Shown one piece after another: positions 19,816 to 28,657 of a stretch of DNA of 64,000 nt; position 1 is the first letter of the stretch; each line of letters starts with the position of its first letter. The position numbers and the translations under genes are program-made. Below the pieces are notes generated by a model. It was not told where the DNA came from. It did no database searches and saw nothing but the letters and a program-made list of their open reading frames with translations. Source of the DNA: Alloalcanivorax xiamenensis (GTDB lineage: Bacteria > Pseudomonadota > Gammaproteobacteria > Pseudomonadales > Alcanivoracaceae); contig NZ_AQPF01000007.1 of NCBI RefSeq assembly GCF_009846745.1, positions 98,577-162,576 on the forward strand, written 5' to 3'.

Positions 19816-20961
19816 ATGCCCGATTACGGCCCCCTGATGCGCTATCGTCAGGCTTTGAAAGATGACTTCACCAAGGACTCCGGCCAGGAACAGGCCGTGG
19901 CCGCGCTGCAAAGGTGTTTCGAGGCTCTGGAACAGGGCGAATGCCCCGCCGGGCTCTATCTTTGGGGACCGGTGGGACGTGGCAAGACCTGGCTTATGGA
20001 CCAGTTTCACGGCAGTCTTTCGGTCCCGGTCCGCCGCCAGCATTTCCACCATTTCATGCAATGGGTGCATCGACGGCTGTTCCAATTGACCGGTCACGGC
20101 AATCCGCTCCAGTACCTGGCGAGGGAGTTGGCCGGGACATTGCGCGTGCTGTGCTTCGACGAGCTGTTCGTCAACGACATCGGCGATGCCATGCTGTTGG
20201 GGCCCTTGCTCGAAGCACTCATGGACGCCGGGCTGACGCTGATCATCACGTCCAACTGCGCTCCGGAACAGCTGTATCAGGACGGCTTTAACTATGACCG
20301 TTTCTCCCCGGCCGTCGGCGCCTTGCGGCGGCACTTGAAAGTGATCCGGATGGACGGCGGGCAGGACCACCGACTCCATGGCGGCGGCGCTTTCTCCCGA
20401 TATTGGATCGCGGATCGTGGGCCGCTGGAAGACGCTTTCCTGGATTATCTGGAGGAGGAAGAATCGCCCACCGACGCCCCCTGGGCCTTGGAAGGCCGCC
20501 TGTTACCGGTGGTCCGGCGCGGCAAACGGGCGCTCTGGTCCACCTTCGCCCAACTGTGTGAGACGGCCCGCTCCAGTTCCGACTACATGGCGCTTTGCGA
20601 CCATTTTCAGGCGCTTTTTCTCAGCGATGTGCCTGCCCTGGGTGGCACACCGAAGGCATCCGGCATCGCCCGTGGCACCGAAGACGCCGCCAGCCAGGTG
20701 GCCGCCGGTGACCGGGCGCTGCCGGCTCTGTCCAGATACGACGACGCCGTCCGCCGGCTGATTGCCCTGGTGGACGAGTGCTACGACCGTGGCTGTCCTC
20801 TCTATATGCACGCCGACGTATCGCTGGATGCCCTCTACACGGACGGACATCTGATCATGCCCTTCCAAAGAACGGTAAGCCGGCTCCATGCCATGCAGGC
20901 CTGGCCACACCCCTGGCCCGGCCCGGGAAGCAAGTGGACGGCGGAACTTACTCTCCCTTGA
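19816..20961 (+). CDS. zapE: cell division ATPase ZapE (AFG1-like)
   Basis: A 381-residue AAA-type ATPase related to ZapE/AFG1, which acts at the Z-ring and in envelope stress. Walker A is GPVGRGKT at 51-58 and Walker B is RVLCFDE at 110-116. The family's ITSNCAPEQLYQDG and FSRYWIADRGPLED segments are present. I chose the ATG at 19816 (MPDYGPLMRYRQAL) because family members start near there; 23 upstream residues read as low-quality sequence. It converges on the crotonase gene with a 14-base overlap of coding ends. Confidence 0.9.
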   Translation: MPDYGPLMRYRQALKDDFTKDSGQEQAVAALQRCFEALEQGECPAGLYLWGPVGRGKTWLMDQFHGSLSVPVRRQHFHHFMQWVHRRLFQLTGHGNPLQYLARELAGTLRVLCFDELFVNDIGDAMLLGPLLEALMDAGLTLIITSNCAPEQLYQDGFNYDRFSPAVGALRRHLKVIRMDGGQDHRLHGGGAFSRYWIADRGPLEDAFLDYLEEEESPTDAPWALEGRLLPVVRRGKRALWSTFAQLCETARSSSDYMALCDHFQALFLSDVPALGGTPKASGIARGTEDAASQVAAGDRALPALSRYDDAVRRLIALVDECYDRGCPLYMHADVSLDALYTDGHLIMPFQRTVSRLHAMQAWPHPWPGPGSKWTAELTLP

Positions 20962-21862
20962 GTTCCTTCAACTTTTGTTCCAACTCGGCGATCTTCCGAC
21001 GCGCGTCATCGCCTTCCGGGATGTCGCGGCCGCTGTCACGCCATTCAATAGCGGCTTTGAAGCCTTCCGTCTGAGCATAGCGGCGGAACCAGAGACCTTC
21101 CGGATTGTGACGGGTGATCCCATCGAACACGGTGGCCAGCATTTGCGTCTGCTCCAGGCCCATGGTCAACATCACTTGATTCACCACCAGCTTGTGCATG
21201 CTCAAGTGGCTGCTTGGCACGCCGGCGATGCGCCCCGCCACTTCCATGGTCTTGGCGTCCAGCTCCTCCTCCGGCACCACATAGTTGGCCAGGCCCCATT
21301 CGCCGGCCTGTTTGCCGGAAATCAGATCCCCGGTGAACATCATCTGCTTGGCCCGCACCGGCCCGAGCCGGTAGGTCCACATGGCGGTGGTCGGGCATCC
21401 CCAAACCCGGGTCGGCATATAACCGATGCGAGCGTTATCGGCCATGATCATCAAGTCGCAGCACAGGGCGATATCGCTTCCGCCGGCGGCGGCGGCGCCA
21501 TGAATCTTGGCGATGGTGGGTTTACGGGACCGCCACAGACTCATGAAATCCTCGGTGTTCCGCTTCATATGGGCGTAGTCGACCATGGGATCCCAGGGCA
21601 TGGCTTCCTGCTGACAAGGATTCTCTCTTTGCGATTCCGCGTAGTAGGTCAGATCGTAACCACCACAGAATCCCTTGCCGGCGCCTTCAACGACAATCAC
21701 GTGGACCTGGTCATTGTCCTCCGCCCACCTTACCGCGCGCCGGATATCGTCACCGGTTTCGTCGATGATGGCATTGAGTCTTTCCGGACGATTGAGGAGC
21801 AGCCTGGCGATTCTTGGGTTTTTCTCATCCTGGGAAATCCGGACGGTTGTCAATTCCAGCAT
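20948..21862 (-). CDS. crotonase-family protein (enoyl-CoA hydratase/isomerase-like), catalytic glutamates altered
   Basis: A 304-residue crotonase-fold protein with the oxyanion-loop motif GKGFCGGYDLTY and the second loop HGAAAAGGSDIALCCD. Where classical enoyl-CoA hydratase has two glutamates, this one has Asp (GGSDIAL) and Thr (IGYMPTRVWG). Simple hydratase activity is therefore doubtful; other crotonase chemistry is more likely. A helical charged tail (KIAELEQKLKELKGE) is unusual. The ATG has GGAGAG upstream. It faces away from a TetR gene, with a perfect palindrome between them. Confidence 0.85.
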   Translation of the reverse strand: MLELTTVRISQDEKNPRIARLLLNRPERLNAIIDETGDDIRRAVRWAEDNDQVHVIVVEGAGKGFCGGYDLTYYAESQRENPCQQEAMPWDPMVDYAHMKRNTEDFMSLWRSRKPTIAKIHGAAAAGGSDIALCCDLMIMADNARIGYMPTRVWGCPTTAMWTYRLGPVRAKQMMFTGDLISGKQAGEWGLANYVVPEEELDAKTMEVAGRIAGVPSSHLSMHKLVVNQVMLTMGLEQTQMLATVFDGITRHNPEGLWFRRYAQTEGFKAAIEWRDSGRDIPEGDDARRKIAELEQKLKELKGE

Positions 21863-21897
21863 GATTCTCTCCAATAAGGGGGTTATCGACTTCTTGA

Positions 21898-21917
21898 CAG
21901 TCAGTCATGACTGACTG
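21898..21917. promoter_or_regulatory. perfect 20-base palindrome, likely TetR operator
   Basis: CAGTCAGTCATGACTGACTG is fully self-complementary and lies between the divergent crotonase and TetR genes. It overlaps a TTGACA hexamer at 21894-21899. The neighbouring TetR protein very probably binds here and controls both directions. Confidence 0.75.
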
Positions 21918-21952
21918 CAAAGTATCACCCTGGATTTCGGAGTGCAAACTCA

Positions 21953-22549
21953 ATGAAGACCTCAACGTCCGAAGCACGGCCCGTCCCTTCCTTGAAGGAC
22001 CGGATTACCGACGCGGCGGTGGCATTGCTGATTGATGAAGGCGTGGCAAAAACCACCACGGTGGCAGTTCAGAAAAGAGCGAACGTGAGTCGCGGCGCCC
22101 TGCTCTATCACTTCCCGAGCAGGGCGGATCTGCTCGCCTCCACCATCGAAAGACTGGTGCGAATGAACGAGCAACAGATCAATGAATCCTTTCTGAGTTG
22201 CTCGGACCCGGCCGAGGACGTGGAGAAAGCACTGATCGCCTTGAGCGACAACATGGCCCGCCCCTCGTATCTGGCCGAAATGGAGCTGTGGGCGATTTCA
22301 CGCAACGATCAGGAATTACGCGACGCTCTGTATCAGGCGGAAAAAGCAGCCCGCTTTGACCTGGACCGGGTGGTCGGGAAGCTCCTTGAATGCTGGAAGA
22401 AGCACGAAAATTATCAGCTTCTGGCGGATCTCAGCGTGGAATTCCTCAGAGGCGTGGCCTTCTCCGACATCCTGAGAAAACGGCCCGAATATCGATGGCG
22501 AATGATTTCGTTGTGGGTTGAGGTGATCAAAAAGTCACTGGAAGCGTAA
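21953..22549 (+). CDS. TetR/AcrR-family transcriptional regulator
   Basis: A 198-residue TetR protein with the N-terminal helix-turn-helix at about residues 15-62 (ITDAAVALLIDEGVAKTTTV, ANVSRGALLYHFPSRADLL) and a helical ligand domain. It is the first gene of a rightward pair with the acyl-CoA synthetase 97 bases downstream. The perfect palindrome 36 bases before its start argues for autorepression and control of the divergent crotonase. The ligand is probably an acyl-CoA or acid used by its neighbours; that is inference. Confidence 0.9.
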   Translation: MKTSTSEARPVPSLKDRITDAAVALLIDEGVAKTTTVAVQKRANVSRGALLYHFPSRADLLASTIERLVRMNEQQINESFLSCSDPAEDVEKALIALSDNMARPSYLAEMELWAISRNDQELRDALYQAEKAARFDLDRVVGKLLECWKKHENYQLLADLSVEFLRGVAFSDILRKRPEYRWRMISLWVEVIKKSLEA

Positions 22550-22646
22550 GCTCCGACAGCGTCCTCCAAGGCTCTTTTTCGTCTCCTTTTTCGGGCTGGT
22601 TGGCAATCCTTCCCCATTTGAAAACAAAGAAACAGGAGACCAATCG

Positions 22647-24425
22647 ATGAGCCAGGCTATCCCTCGTGACGATATCGAGGCCGCCAAACTGTTTGACCAG
22701 GCTCGCAGTCCGCTGGCCTTGCTGCGCCGAACCGCGGCCCGGCGTCCGGATCATCCGGCGCTGATCTATCTGCGCGATGCCAGCGACCCGCAACCGGTGA
22801 CGCTCACTTACGCTCAGTTGCTCGAGGAAGTGGAAGCCCTTTGCCGGGCACTCAGAGCACGGGGCGTCGGCCAGGACGATGGCGTTCCCATACTGCTGCC
22901 GCTGGTTCCGCAGGCAGTGTCCAGTCTGATCGCCGCGCTGACCGTGGGGGTCGCCTTCCCGGTGAATTTATTGTTGTCTCCGGAAGCGATGGCCTCCCAG
23001 TTCAAACTGGCCCGGGCCAGAGAGGTCATTGTCATGGGCCCCCACCCCGCCCTGGACGTCCGCGAGCGTGTCGACGCCGCCATCCAGCTACTGGATAGCG
23101 AGGTCAATCTGACCGAAGTGGCTCTCGGAGCCTCCACGCCAGGTGCTTTTTCCTGGGCGGAATTACTGGAAGCCGGAAATACCGGTCTGGATGTGGAACC
23201 TGTTCCCGATGCGCCCGCGGCCCTGGTGCATACCGGCGGCACCACCGGCGCCCCCAAACTCGCAGAGCTGACACAACGCAATCTGGCGGCCGCCGCTATC
23301 ATGGCCGGCTCGGCGCTCGGCTGGCGGGACAGCGACCGTATTCTCACCGGTCTCCCTCTCTTCCATGTTGGCGGCTCGGTGGACATGCTGCTGTCCGGCA
23401 TCGCGGCCGGCGTCACGCTGATGTTTCCCACCGCCCTGGGCCTGCGCAATCCAGAGGTGATCAGCCGCTTCTGGTCATTGGTGGATGAGACCCGGGCAAC
23501 ACTGGTCGGCGGGGTGCCCACCATGCTCTCGGCAATGACCACCAGCCCCCGGGCCGACGCCACACTGAGTACGCTACGGGGGTTCGTGACCGGCGGCTCT
23601 CCGCTGCCCGCCGAATTGAAACGGAAGGTGGAGGAGATCAGCGGCAAACCGGTGTGTCAGCTCTATGGCCAGACCGAAACCGCCGGCATCACCACCGCGC
23701 AACAGGCCGATGGCGGCTACCACCCGATCTGTGGCGGCAAGCCTATCCCAATGATGAAGGTGGCGATGGGTGGCCCGGACCGCGACTTCAAACCCGGCGA
23801 TACCGGTGAAGTGTTCGTGTCCGGTCCGAATGTTTTTCTGGGCTATCGCACCAACGACGGCATCCAGGGCGGTCCGACCGATGGCTGGATCAGTACCGGG
23901 GATCTCGGCGAAGTCACCGAGGATGGCGACCTGAGACTGGTCGGCCGCAGCAAGGAAATCATCATTCGTAGCGGACACAATATCGACCCGCTACTGATCG
24001 AAGAGGTGGCCATGGAACACCCGGCCGTGGCGCAGGCCGCGGCGGTCGCCATGCCCGATGCCTATGCGGGTGAACTCCCGGTTTTGTATGTCGCGCTGAC
24101 ACCGGGAGCGCAGGTCAGCCCCGAGGAACTCATCGCGCACACCGGTGAGCGCATCGCCGAACCACCTGCCCGGCCAAAGCACGCCTTCATCCTTGAGGAA
24201 ATGCCGCTCACCCCGGTGGGGAAAATCGCCCGTTATAAACTCAAACAGCTGGCCACCGAGCATCAGGTTCGCGCCGCATTATCCTCGGTTGATGCCCTGG
24301 AGACAGTGACCTGCCAGGACAACGGTGCCCGACAAGTGAGTTTGCACTGGAAGCGCACACCAACCGAGGAACAGCGGGAACAAGCCGACAAGGTACTGGC
24401 CGACCTGGGCCTTGAGCTGATGTAA
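22647..24425 (+). CDS. AMP-dependent acyl-CoA synthetase/ligase
   Basis: A 592-residue ANL-superfamily enzyme that activates a carboxylic acid to its CoA thioester via an acyl-AMP. The phosphate loop TGGTTGAPK begins at residue 196. QLYGQTETAGIT is the A5 motif, WISTGDLGEV the A7 motif and GRSKEIIIRSGHNIDP the A8 hinge. A C-terminal PVGKIARYKLKQ supplies the adenylation lysine. About 60 extra C-terminal residues follow. A CAGGAG ribosome site precedes the ATG. Context with a crotonase and a TetR regulator suggests a fatty or aromatic acid substrate. Confidence 0.92.
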   Translation: MSQAIPRDDIEAAKLFDQARSPLALLRRTAARRPDHPALIYLRDASDPQPVTLTYAQLLEEVEALCRALRARGVGQDDGVPILLPLVPQAVSSLIAALTVGVAFPVNLLLSPEAMASQFKLARAREVIVMGPHPALDVRERVDAAIQLLDSEVNLTEVALGASTPGAFSWAELLEAGNTGLDVEPVPDAPAALVHTGGTTGAPKLAELTQRNLAAAAIMAGSALGWRDSDRILTGLPLFHVGGSVDMLLSGIAAGVTLMFPTALGLRNPEVISRFWSLVDETRATLVGGVPTMLSAMTTSPRADATLSTLRGFVTGGSPLPAELKRKVEEISGKPVCQLYGQTETAGITTAQQADGGYHPICGGKPIPMMKVAMGGPDRDFKPGDTGEVFVSGPNVFLGYRTNDGIQGGPTDGWISTGDLGEVTEDGDLRLVGRSKEIIIRSGHNIDPLLIEEVAMEHPAVAQAAAVAMPDAYAGELPVLYVALTPGAQVSPEELIAHTGERIAEPPARPKHAFILEEMPLTPVGKIARYKLKQLATEHQVRAALSSVDALETVTCQDNGARQVSLHWKRTPTEEQREQADKVLADLGLELM

Positions 24426-24437
24426 AGACAACCTCCA

Positions 24438-24465
24438 GGGAAGATGGCGATTTCACCATCTTCCC
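24438..24465. terminator. hairpin between convergent genes
   Basis: A perfect 10-base stem GGGAAGATGG / CCATCTTCCC lies between the stops of the acyl-CoA synthetase and the convergent TetR gene. No T-run follows on either strand, so it is a possible rather than a classical terminator. Confidence 0.45.
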
Positions 24466-24490
24466 GTCACATCGGCCCGGCCCCACCCGG

Positions 24491-25126
24491 CTACTGTAAT
24501 CCGGCGATCAGAGCCCGCACCGTGACACGTTTGACCACCTCGGGGTCACCCCAAGGGTACTCAGGGATGGTGATCAGGTTCATCGCCACACCTTGCATTC
24601 CGCACAGCAACACGCTCTGCATTTCGTCCGGGTCCCCCGCGCCAAGATTGCCCTGCGTCTGGGCATCCACGATGGCCTCACGGAAAATCCTCAGCCCATC
24701 CTGTATCCCGGAACTTTCCACGAAATAACCTTCGCCCTCGGCCTTCGGCTGATCTTCGATCAGGAAAATGGCGCGATAGTCGTCAGGGCGGGACAACCAG
24801 AAATCGATGAACGTCAAACACAGGGTTTCCAATCGCCCGGCGGCGGGCGTGTTCTGATAGCAGGCGTTCAACGCCTCGATCAATCCGGCAAAGATCTCCT
24901 CCCAAATATGCAGCAATAGCTGACGCTTGCCGGGGAACAGTTTGTACAGCGCGGCCGGGGAACAGTTGGCCATGGTGGCGATCTTGCGCATGGAGACACC
25001 GTGATAGCCTTCCTCCGCGAACAGCGAGCGGGCGGCACGAATGATCATCTGGCGGCTGTCCCGCGCCTGTTTCCGGCTACGGGGCGGGCGGCCACGGCGA
25101 GCGGTTTTCGATTGTGTCGAGGTCAT
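24491..25126 (-). CDS. TetR/AcrR-family transcriptional regulator
   Basis: A 211-residue TetR protein. A basic N-terminal tail (ARRGRPPRSRKQARDSRQ) precedes the helix-turn-helix (ARSLFAEEGYHGVSMRKIA, NCSPAALYKLFPGKRQLL). The start is the ATG of MTSTQSKTARRG; a longer reading would run through the operator and into the divergent gene. It faces the amine oxidase gene across an inverted repeat, so it probably represses that gene and itself. Confidence 0.88.
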   Translation of the reverse strand: MTSTQSKTARRGRPPRSRKQARDSRQMIIRAARSLFAEEGYHGVSMRKIATMANCSPAALYKLFPGKRQLLLHIWEEIFAGLIEALNACYQNTPAAGRLETLCLTFIDFWLSRPDDYRAIFLIEDQPKAEGEGYFVESSGIQDGLRIFREAIVDAQTQGNLGAGDPDEMQSVLLCGMQGVAMNLITIPEYPWGDPEVVKRVTVRALIAGLQ

Positions 25127-25135
25127 GGGGTTGAT

Positions 25136-25157
25136 TTTAGTGAACGCGTTTACTAAA
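25136..25157. promoter_or_regulatory. near-perfect 22-base inverted repeat, likely TetR operator
   Basis: TTTAGTGAACG and CGTTTACTAAA are mirror arms with one mismatch pair. The element sits 9 bases before the TetR start and 36 bases before the amine oxidase start, the right place to control both. Confidence 0.75.
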
Positions 25158-25193
25158 TTCCAGTTCCCGACACCGGAAGAGTGCGAGAACACC

Positions 25194-26555
25194 ATGAACC
25201 ATACCGATCCACGGCAGGATGTCATCATCGTTGGCGCGGGCCTCGCGGGGCTCAAGGCTGCCCTGGAACTCAAGCAGGCAGGCAAGCGAGTGACCGTACT
25301 GGAGGCCCGGGACCGGGTGGGCGGGCGCTCCATGCCCGGTGAAATCGCCGGCCAGACCATCGATCTGGGCGGCCAGTGGGTGGGACCACAACAGACCCTG
25401 TTGCTGGATCAAGCCAACACGCTGGGGGTAAAAACCACACCCCAATATACAACCGGAGCCAGCCTGCTTTCCCTGGATGGCAAGCTCAGCAGCTACCGCT
25501 CCGACATCCCCAGGCTGCCGTTCCTGTCCCTGCTGGAACTGGGGCGACTTGAACGCAGATGGGCCAAGGAGATGCGAAGTCTGCCCACCACCGCCGAACC
25601 CTGGCTGGCAGTGAAAGCCAAACAATGGGATTCAGAAACTCTGGAAAGTTGGATCCTCAAACACGTTCACACCCGTGGCGCCCGGGAATTCGCCCGCACC
25701 ATTGCCCGCGCCGTGCTGTGCGCGGAACCCCGCCAGGTCTCTTATTTGTGCTTCCTGGAATACCTGCGCCAGGGGCAGGGACTGGAAACCCTGATCGGCA
25801 CCCAAGGGGGCGCCCAGCAGGATAAATTCATCGGCGGTGCCTGGCGCATTCCCGAGCGCATGGCCGAACAGCTCGGCGGCGGCATCGTGCTCAATGCCCC
25901 GGTACTGGCGGTGGAACAGAACGGTCAGTACGTCACCGTCACCACCGAAGGGCGGAAATACACCGCGCCATACTTGATCATGGCGGTCCCGCCGGTGCTG
26001 GCAGGCAAGATTGGTTACAACCGGCCCCTGCCCTCCAAACGCAGCGCCTTGCTGGAGCGCATGCCCATGGGCTCGGTGATCAAGATTCATGTGGCTTACC
26101 AAAGCGCCTTCTGGCGTCAGCGTGGTCTCAATGGCGCCGTCGTCAGCAACGACCGGATTTTCAATGTGGTCTTCGACCAGTCACTGGATGACAACGGCAT
26201 GGGCGTCCTGGTGGGCTTTATCGACGGCGACCATGCCATCGCCATGAGCGCCCACGACGAAACGGCCCGACGCCAACAGGTGATTACCGATCTGGTCCAT
26301 TACTTCGGTCAGGACGCCGCCAACCCCATTGACTACGTGGAACAGGACTGGACCGCCGAACCCTGGAGCCGGGGCTGCTACGTGGCTCACACCGCTCCGG
26401 GCGTCATCACCTCCTTCGGCGACACTTTGCGGGAACCCTGCGGCCGGATTCATTGGGCCGGGACGGAAACCGCCATCGAATGGACGGGATATCTGGAGGG
26501 CGCCTTGCAGTCAGGCATGCGCGCCGCCAGGGAAGTGATCGCGGCGCAGAGATAA
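25194..26555 (+). CDS. flavin-dependent amine oxidase
   Basis: A 453-residue FAD enzyme of the monoamine oxidase family, expected to oxidise an amine to an aldehyde or ketone with release of ammonia. The dinucleotide-binding motif VGAGLAGLKAA starts at residue 13, followed by VLEARDRVGGRS and the family's DLGGQWVGPQQ. The C-terminal FAD motif is HWAGTETAIEWTGYLEGA. The ATG at 25194 fits the family N-terminus; upstream codons overlap the divergent TetR gene. The substrate is unknown. Regulation by the facing TetR protein is likely. Confidence 0.92.
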   Translation: MNHTDPRQDVIIVGAGLAGLKAALELKQAGKRVTVLEARDRVGGRSMPGEIAGQTIDLGGQWVGPQQTLLLDQANTLGVKTTPQYTTGASLLSLDGKLSSYRSDIPRLPFLSLLELGRLERRWAKEMRSLPTTAEPWLAVKAKQWDSETLESWILKHVHTRGAREFARTIARAVLCAEPRQVSYLCFLEYLRQGQGLETLIGTQGGAQQDKFIGGAWRIPERMAEQLGGGIVLNAPVLAVEQNGQYVTVTTEGRKYTAPYLIMAVPPVLAGKIGYNRPLPSKRSALLERMPMGSVIKIHVAYQSAFWRQRGLNGAVVSNDRIFNVVFDQSLDDNGMGVLVGFIDGDHAIAMSAHDETARRQQVITDLVHYFGQDAANPIDYVEQDWTAEPWSRGCYVAHTAPGVITSFGDTLREPCGRIHWAGTETAIEWTGYLEGALQSGMRAAREVIAAQR

Positions 26556-26641
26556 TGAGACGCGCTAAAAAGCGAATACACACCTCATACCCGCCCCCTG
26601 TTCTTCTCACGCATTCGCGGTCATCCGCCTGATCCGGCCTG

Positions 26642-27535
26642 TCATGCATGGCCCGCCAAGCGCTGAACCACCGAGGCAAGCACGTCCCTGAACCGCGCGG
26701 CGGTTCGCGATAAATCAGAACGGACGAACATCCGCAGTTCTAGTGGCGGGAGAGGTGGGAGAGGCGGGAGAGACGAAAGAGTGCCGCCATCATCGATCCT
26801 GTATATGCCTTCCGGAATGGCATGGGCCGTTCGAGCCGTAATGCCGTGACCAAACCGCAAGGCCGCCCAAACGCCGGGAAGGCTGGGCGTTGTCAACGCC
26901 AGTCTCCATGGCACGCCCTTTTTATCCAGAGCCTGTAATGCGGCCTGCCGGAACAAACAAGGATGGTTAAAGAGCACCAGGGGAATCGGCGCCGAAGGAT
27001 CCGCACGACTTACCGGCTCCGTGCCTTTGAACCAGTACATCGGCATGGCGACCAGGGAATCCCCCGCCGCCGCGGTACCGGGCCGGGCAAACGCGATGGC
27101 GAGATCCAGCCTGCCCGCGCGCACCTCTTCTTCCAGAGCATGGTTCCGACCCGCCCTCACCTCCACATGCACATCCGGATTATGGTGGGCAAAGAGCGTC
27201 ATCGCCTCGGGCAGAACATCCTCGGCAAAATCCTGCGGCAATCCGACCCGGATCGTCGCCGCCCTGGTGGCCGCCCCGAGCGCTCTGGCCGCGTCATCAT
27301 GCAGTTCGACGATGCGGCGGGCGTAGTGCAGCAGCGCATCGCCAGCCTCGGTCAGCACCAGCCCACGCCCCTTGCGCTCGAACAACACCAGGCCGGCCTG
27401 CTCTTCGAGGCGCTTCAACTGCATACTGACCGCGGACTGAGAGCGGCCGAGTTGCACGGCCGCCCGCGCAAAGCTGCCGGCATCGGTACCCGCCACCAAA
27501 GTACGCAAAGCATCAATATCGAATCTGGCCGCCAC
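26642..27535 (-). CDS. LysR-family transcriptional regulator
   Basis: A 297-residue LysR protein. The N-terminal winged helix (DAGSFARAAVQLGRSQSAVS, MQLKRLEEQAGLVLFERKGR) is followed by the effector domain starting IRVGLPQDFAEDVLPEAM. Near the C-terminus a Pro/Leu repeat (SLPPLPPLPPLELR) comes from a 9-base tandem repeat. The start is GTG. It diverges from a beta-hydroxyacid dehydrogenase gene. The gap contains TGAAGTTTCA (27553-27562), which might be part of its binding site; that is weak evidence. Confidence 0.9.
   Translation of the reverse strand: MAARFDIDALRTLVAGTDAGSFARAAVQLGRSQSAVSMQLKRLEEQAGLVLFERKGRGLVLTEAGDALLHYARRIVELHDDAARALGAATRAATIRVGLPQDFAEDVLPEAMTLFAHHNPDVHVEVRAGRNHALEEEVRAGRLDLAIAFARPGTAAAGDSLVAMPMYWFKGTEPVSRADPSAPIPLVLFNHPCLFRQAALQALDKKGVPWRLALTTPSLPGVWAALRFGHGITARTAHAIPEGIYRIDDGGTLSSLPPLPPLPPLELRMFVRSDLSRTAARFRDVLASVVQRLAGHA
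26745..26771. repeat. 9-base tandem repeat inside the LysR gene
   Basis: Three copies of GGCGGGAGA (the middle one reads GGTGGGAGA) lie in frame and encode a Pro-Pro-Leu-rich stretch. In-frame copy changes would add or remove three residues without breaking the gene. Confidence 0.7.
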
Positions 27536-27673
27536 TCACATACCCGTTTTACTGAAGTTTCACTTTAATATTATTCGATATACAAAAGAAGATCAGCTTC
27601 CTACAGTACCGCCCAGTGCCGGCGGTCATGGTGACCGCCAACGGCCGATCCAACGCTATCGGGGTAATCAAAT

Positions 27674-28582
27674 ATGGTGGTCTCCCCTCTCATCGGCTTT
27701 ATCGGCCTGGGCACCATGGGCGAACCCATGGCCTTGAATCTGGCAACGGCAGGCATCCCGCTGCGGGTCTGGAGCCGATCGACGACGAAGTACCCACGCT
27801 TGGTCGCCGCCGGCGCCACGGCGATGAAGGACATACGGGATCTGTATCATCAATGCGGCACGATCATTCTGATGCTGACCGACGGCGGCGCCATCGACGC
27901 GGTGCTGGCCCGCAACGAGCCGGAGTTCCCCAAGCGCGTCGCGGCCCGCACGATCGTCAATATGTCCACCGTTCCCCCGGAATACTCCCTCTCGCTCGCC
28001 ACCGATATCCAGGCCTCGGGCGGTCGCTATGTTGAAGCGCCCGTCTCCGGTTCGCGCCAACCGGCACAAGCCGGCCGGCTGGTGGCTATGCTCGCGGGTA
28101 GAGAAGAGGACGTCGAGGCGGTCCGTCCACTCCTCGCGGCGATGTGTCATGAAAGTTTCGACTGCGGCCCGGTGCCTGGCGCCTTGCGTATGAAGCTGGC
28201 GATCAACACCTTCCTCATCACGCTGGTCACCGGGCTTGCCGAAGCCACCCATTTCGCACAACGGCACCGGTTGGACATGGCGTGTTTCGCGGCGATTCTT
28301 GATGCGGGCCCCATGGCCAGTGACGTCTCCCGCAGCAAAATGACCAAACTGCTGCAACACAACTTTGAACGGCAGGCAGGCATCACCGATGTGCTGAAGA
28401 ACAATCGTTTGGTGGTGGAATCAGCACGGGCCGCCGGCATCGCCTCCCCGCTGATGGATATCTGTCTTGCTCTCTACGCCAATACCGAAGCCATGGGCCT
28501 GGGGGAAACGGATATGGTCTCGGTGATCAAAGCCATCGGCATCCGGGACACAGGCTCTGGCCCCGGTGGAATCCACCGATAA
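27674..28582 (+). CDS. NAD(P)-dependent beta-hydroxyacid dehydrogenase family oxidoreductase
   Basis: A 302-residue enzyme of the 3-hydroxyisobutyrate dehydrogenase / glyoxylate-succinic semialdehyde reductase family. The Rossmann loop GFIGLGTMGEPMA begins at residue 8. The substrate loop VEAPVSGSRQPAQAG resembles the semialdehyde reductase branch. The catalytic-lysine region reads GALRMKLAINTFLI. It diverges from the LysR gene, its likely regulator. The substrate is probably a small semialdehyde or hydroxyacid; this cannot be fixed from sequence. Confidence 0.88.
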   Translation: MVVSPLIGFIGLGTMGEPMALNLATAGIPLRVWSRSTTKYPRLVAAGATAMKDIRDLYHQCGTIILMLTDGGAIDAVLARNEPEFPKRVAARTIVNMSTVPPEYSLSLATDIQASGGRYVEAPVSGSRQPAQAGRLVAMLAGREEDVEAVRPLLAAMCHESFDCGPVPGALRMKLAINTFLITLVTGLAEATHFAQRHRLDMACFAAILDAGPMASDVSRSKMTKLLQHNFERQAGITDVLKNNRLVVESARAAGIASPLMDICLALYANTEAMGLGETDMVSVIKAIGIRDTGSGPGGIHR

Positions 28583-28657
28583 CCCATATGGGGTATGTGC
28601 GCGCTCTACCGACTCCCTACACTCAAGAGACTCTGATTTGGGACTGGTGGAACGACG

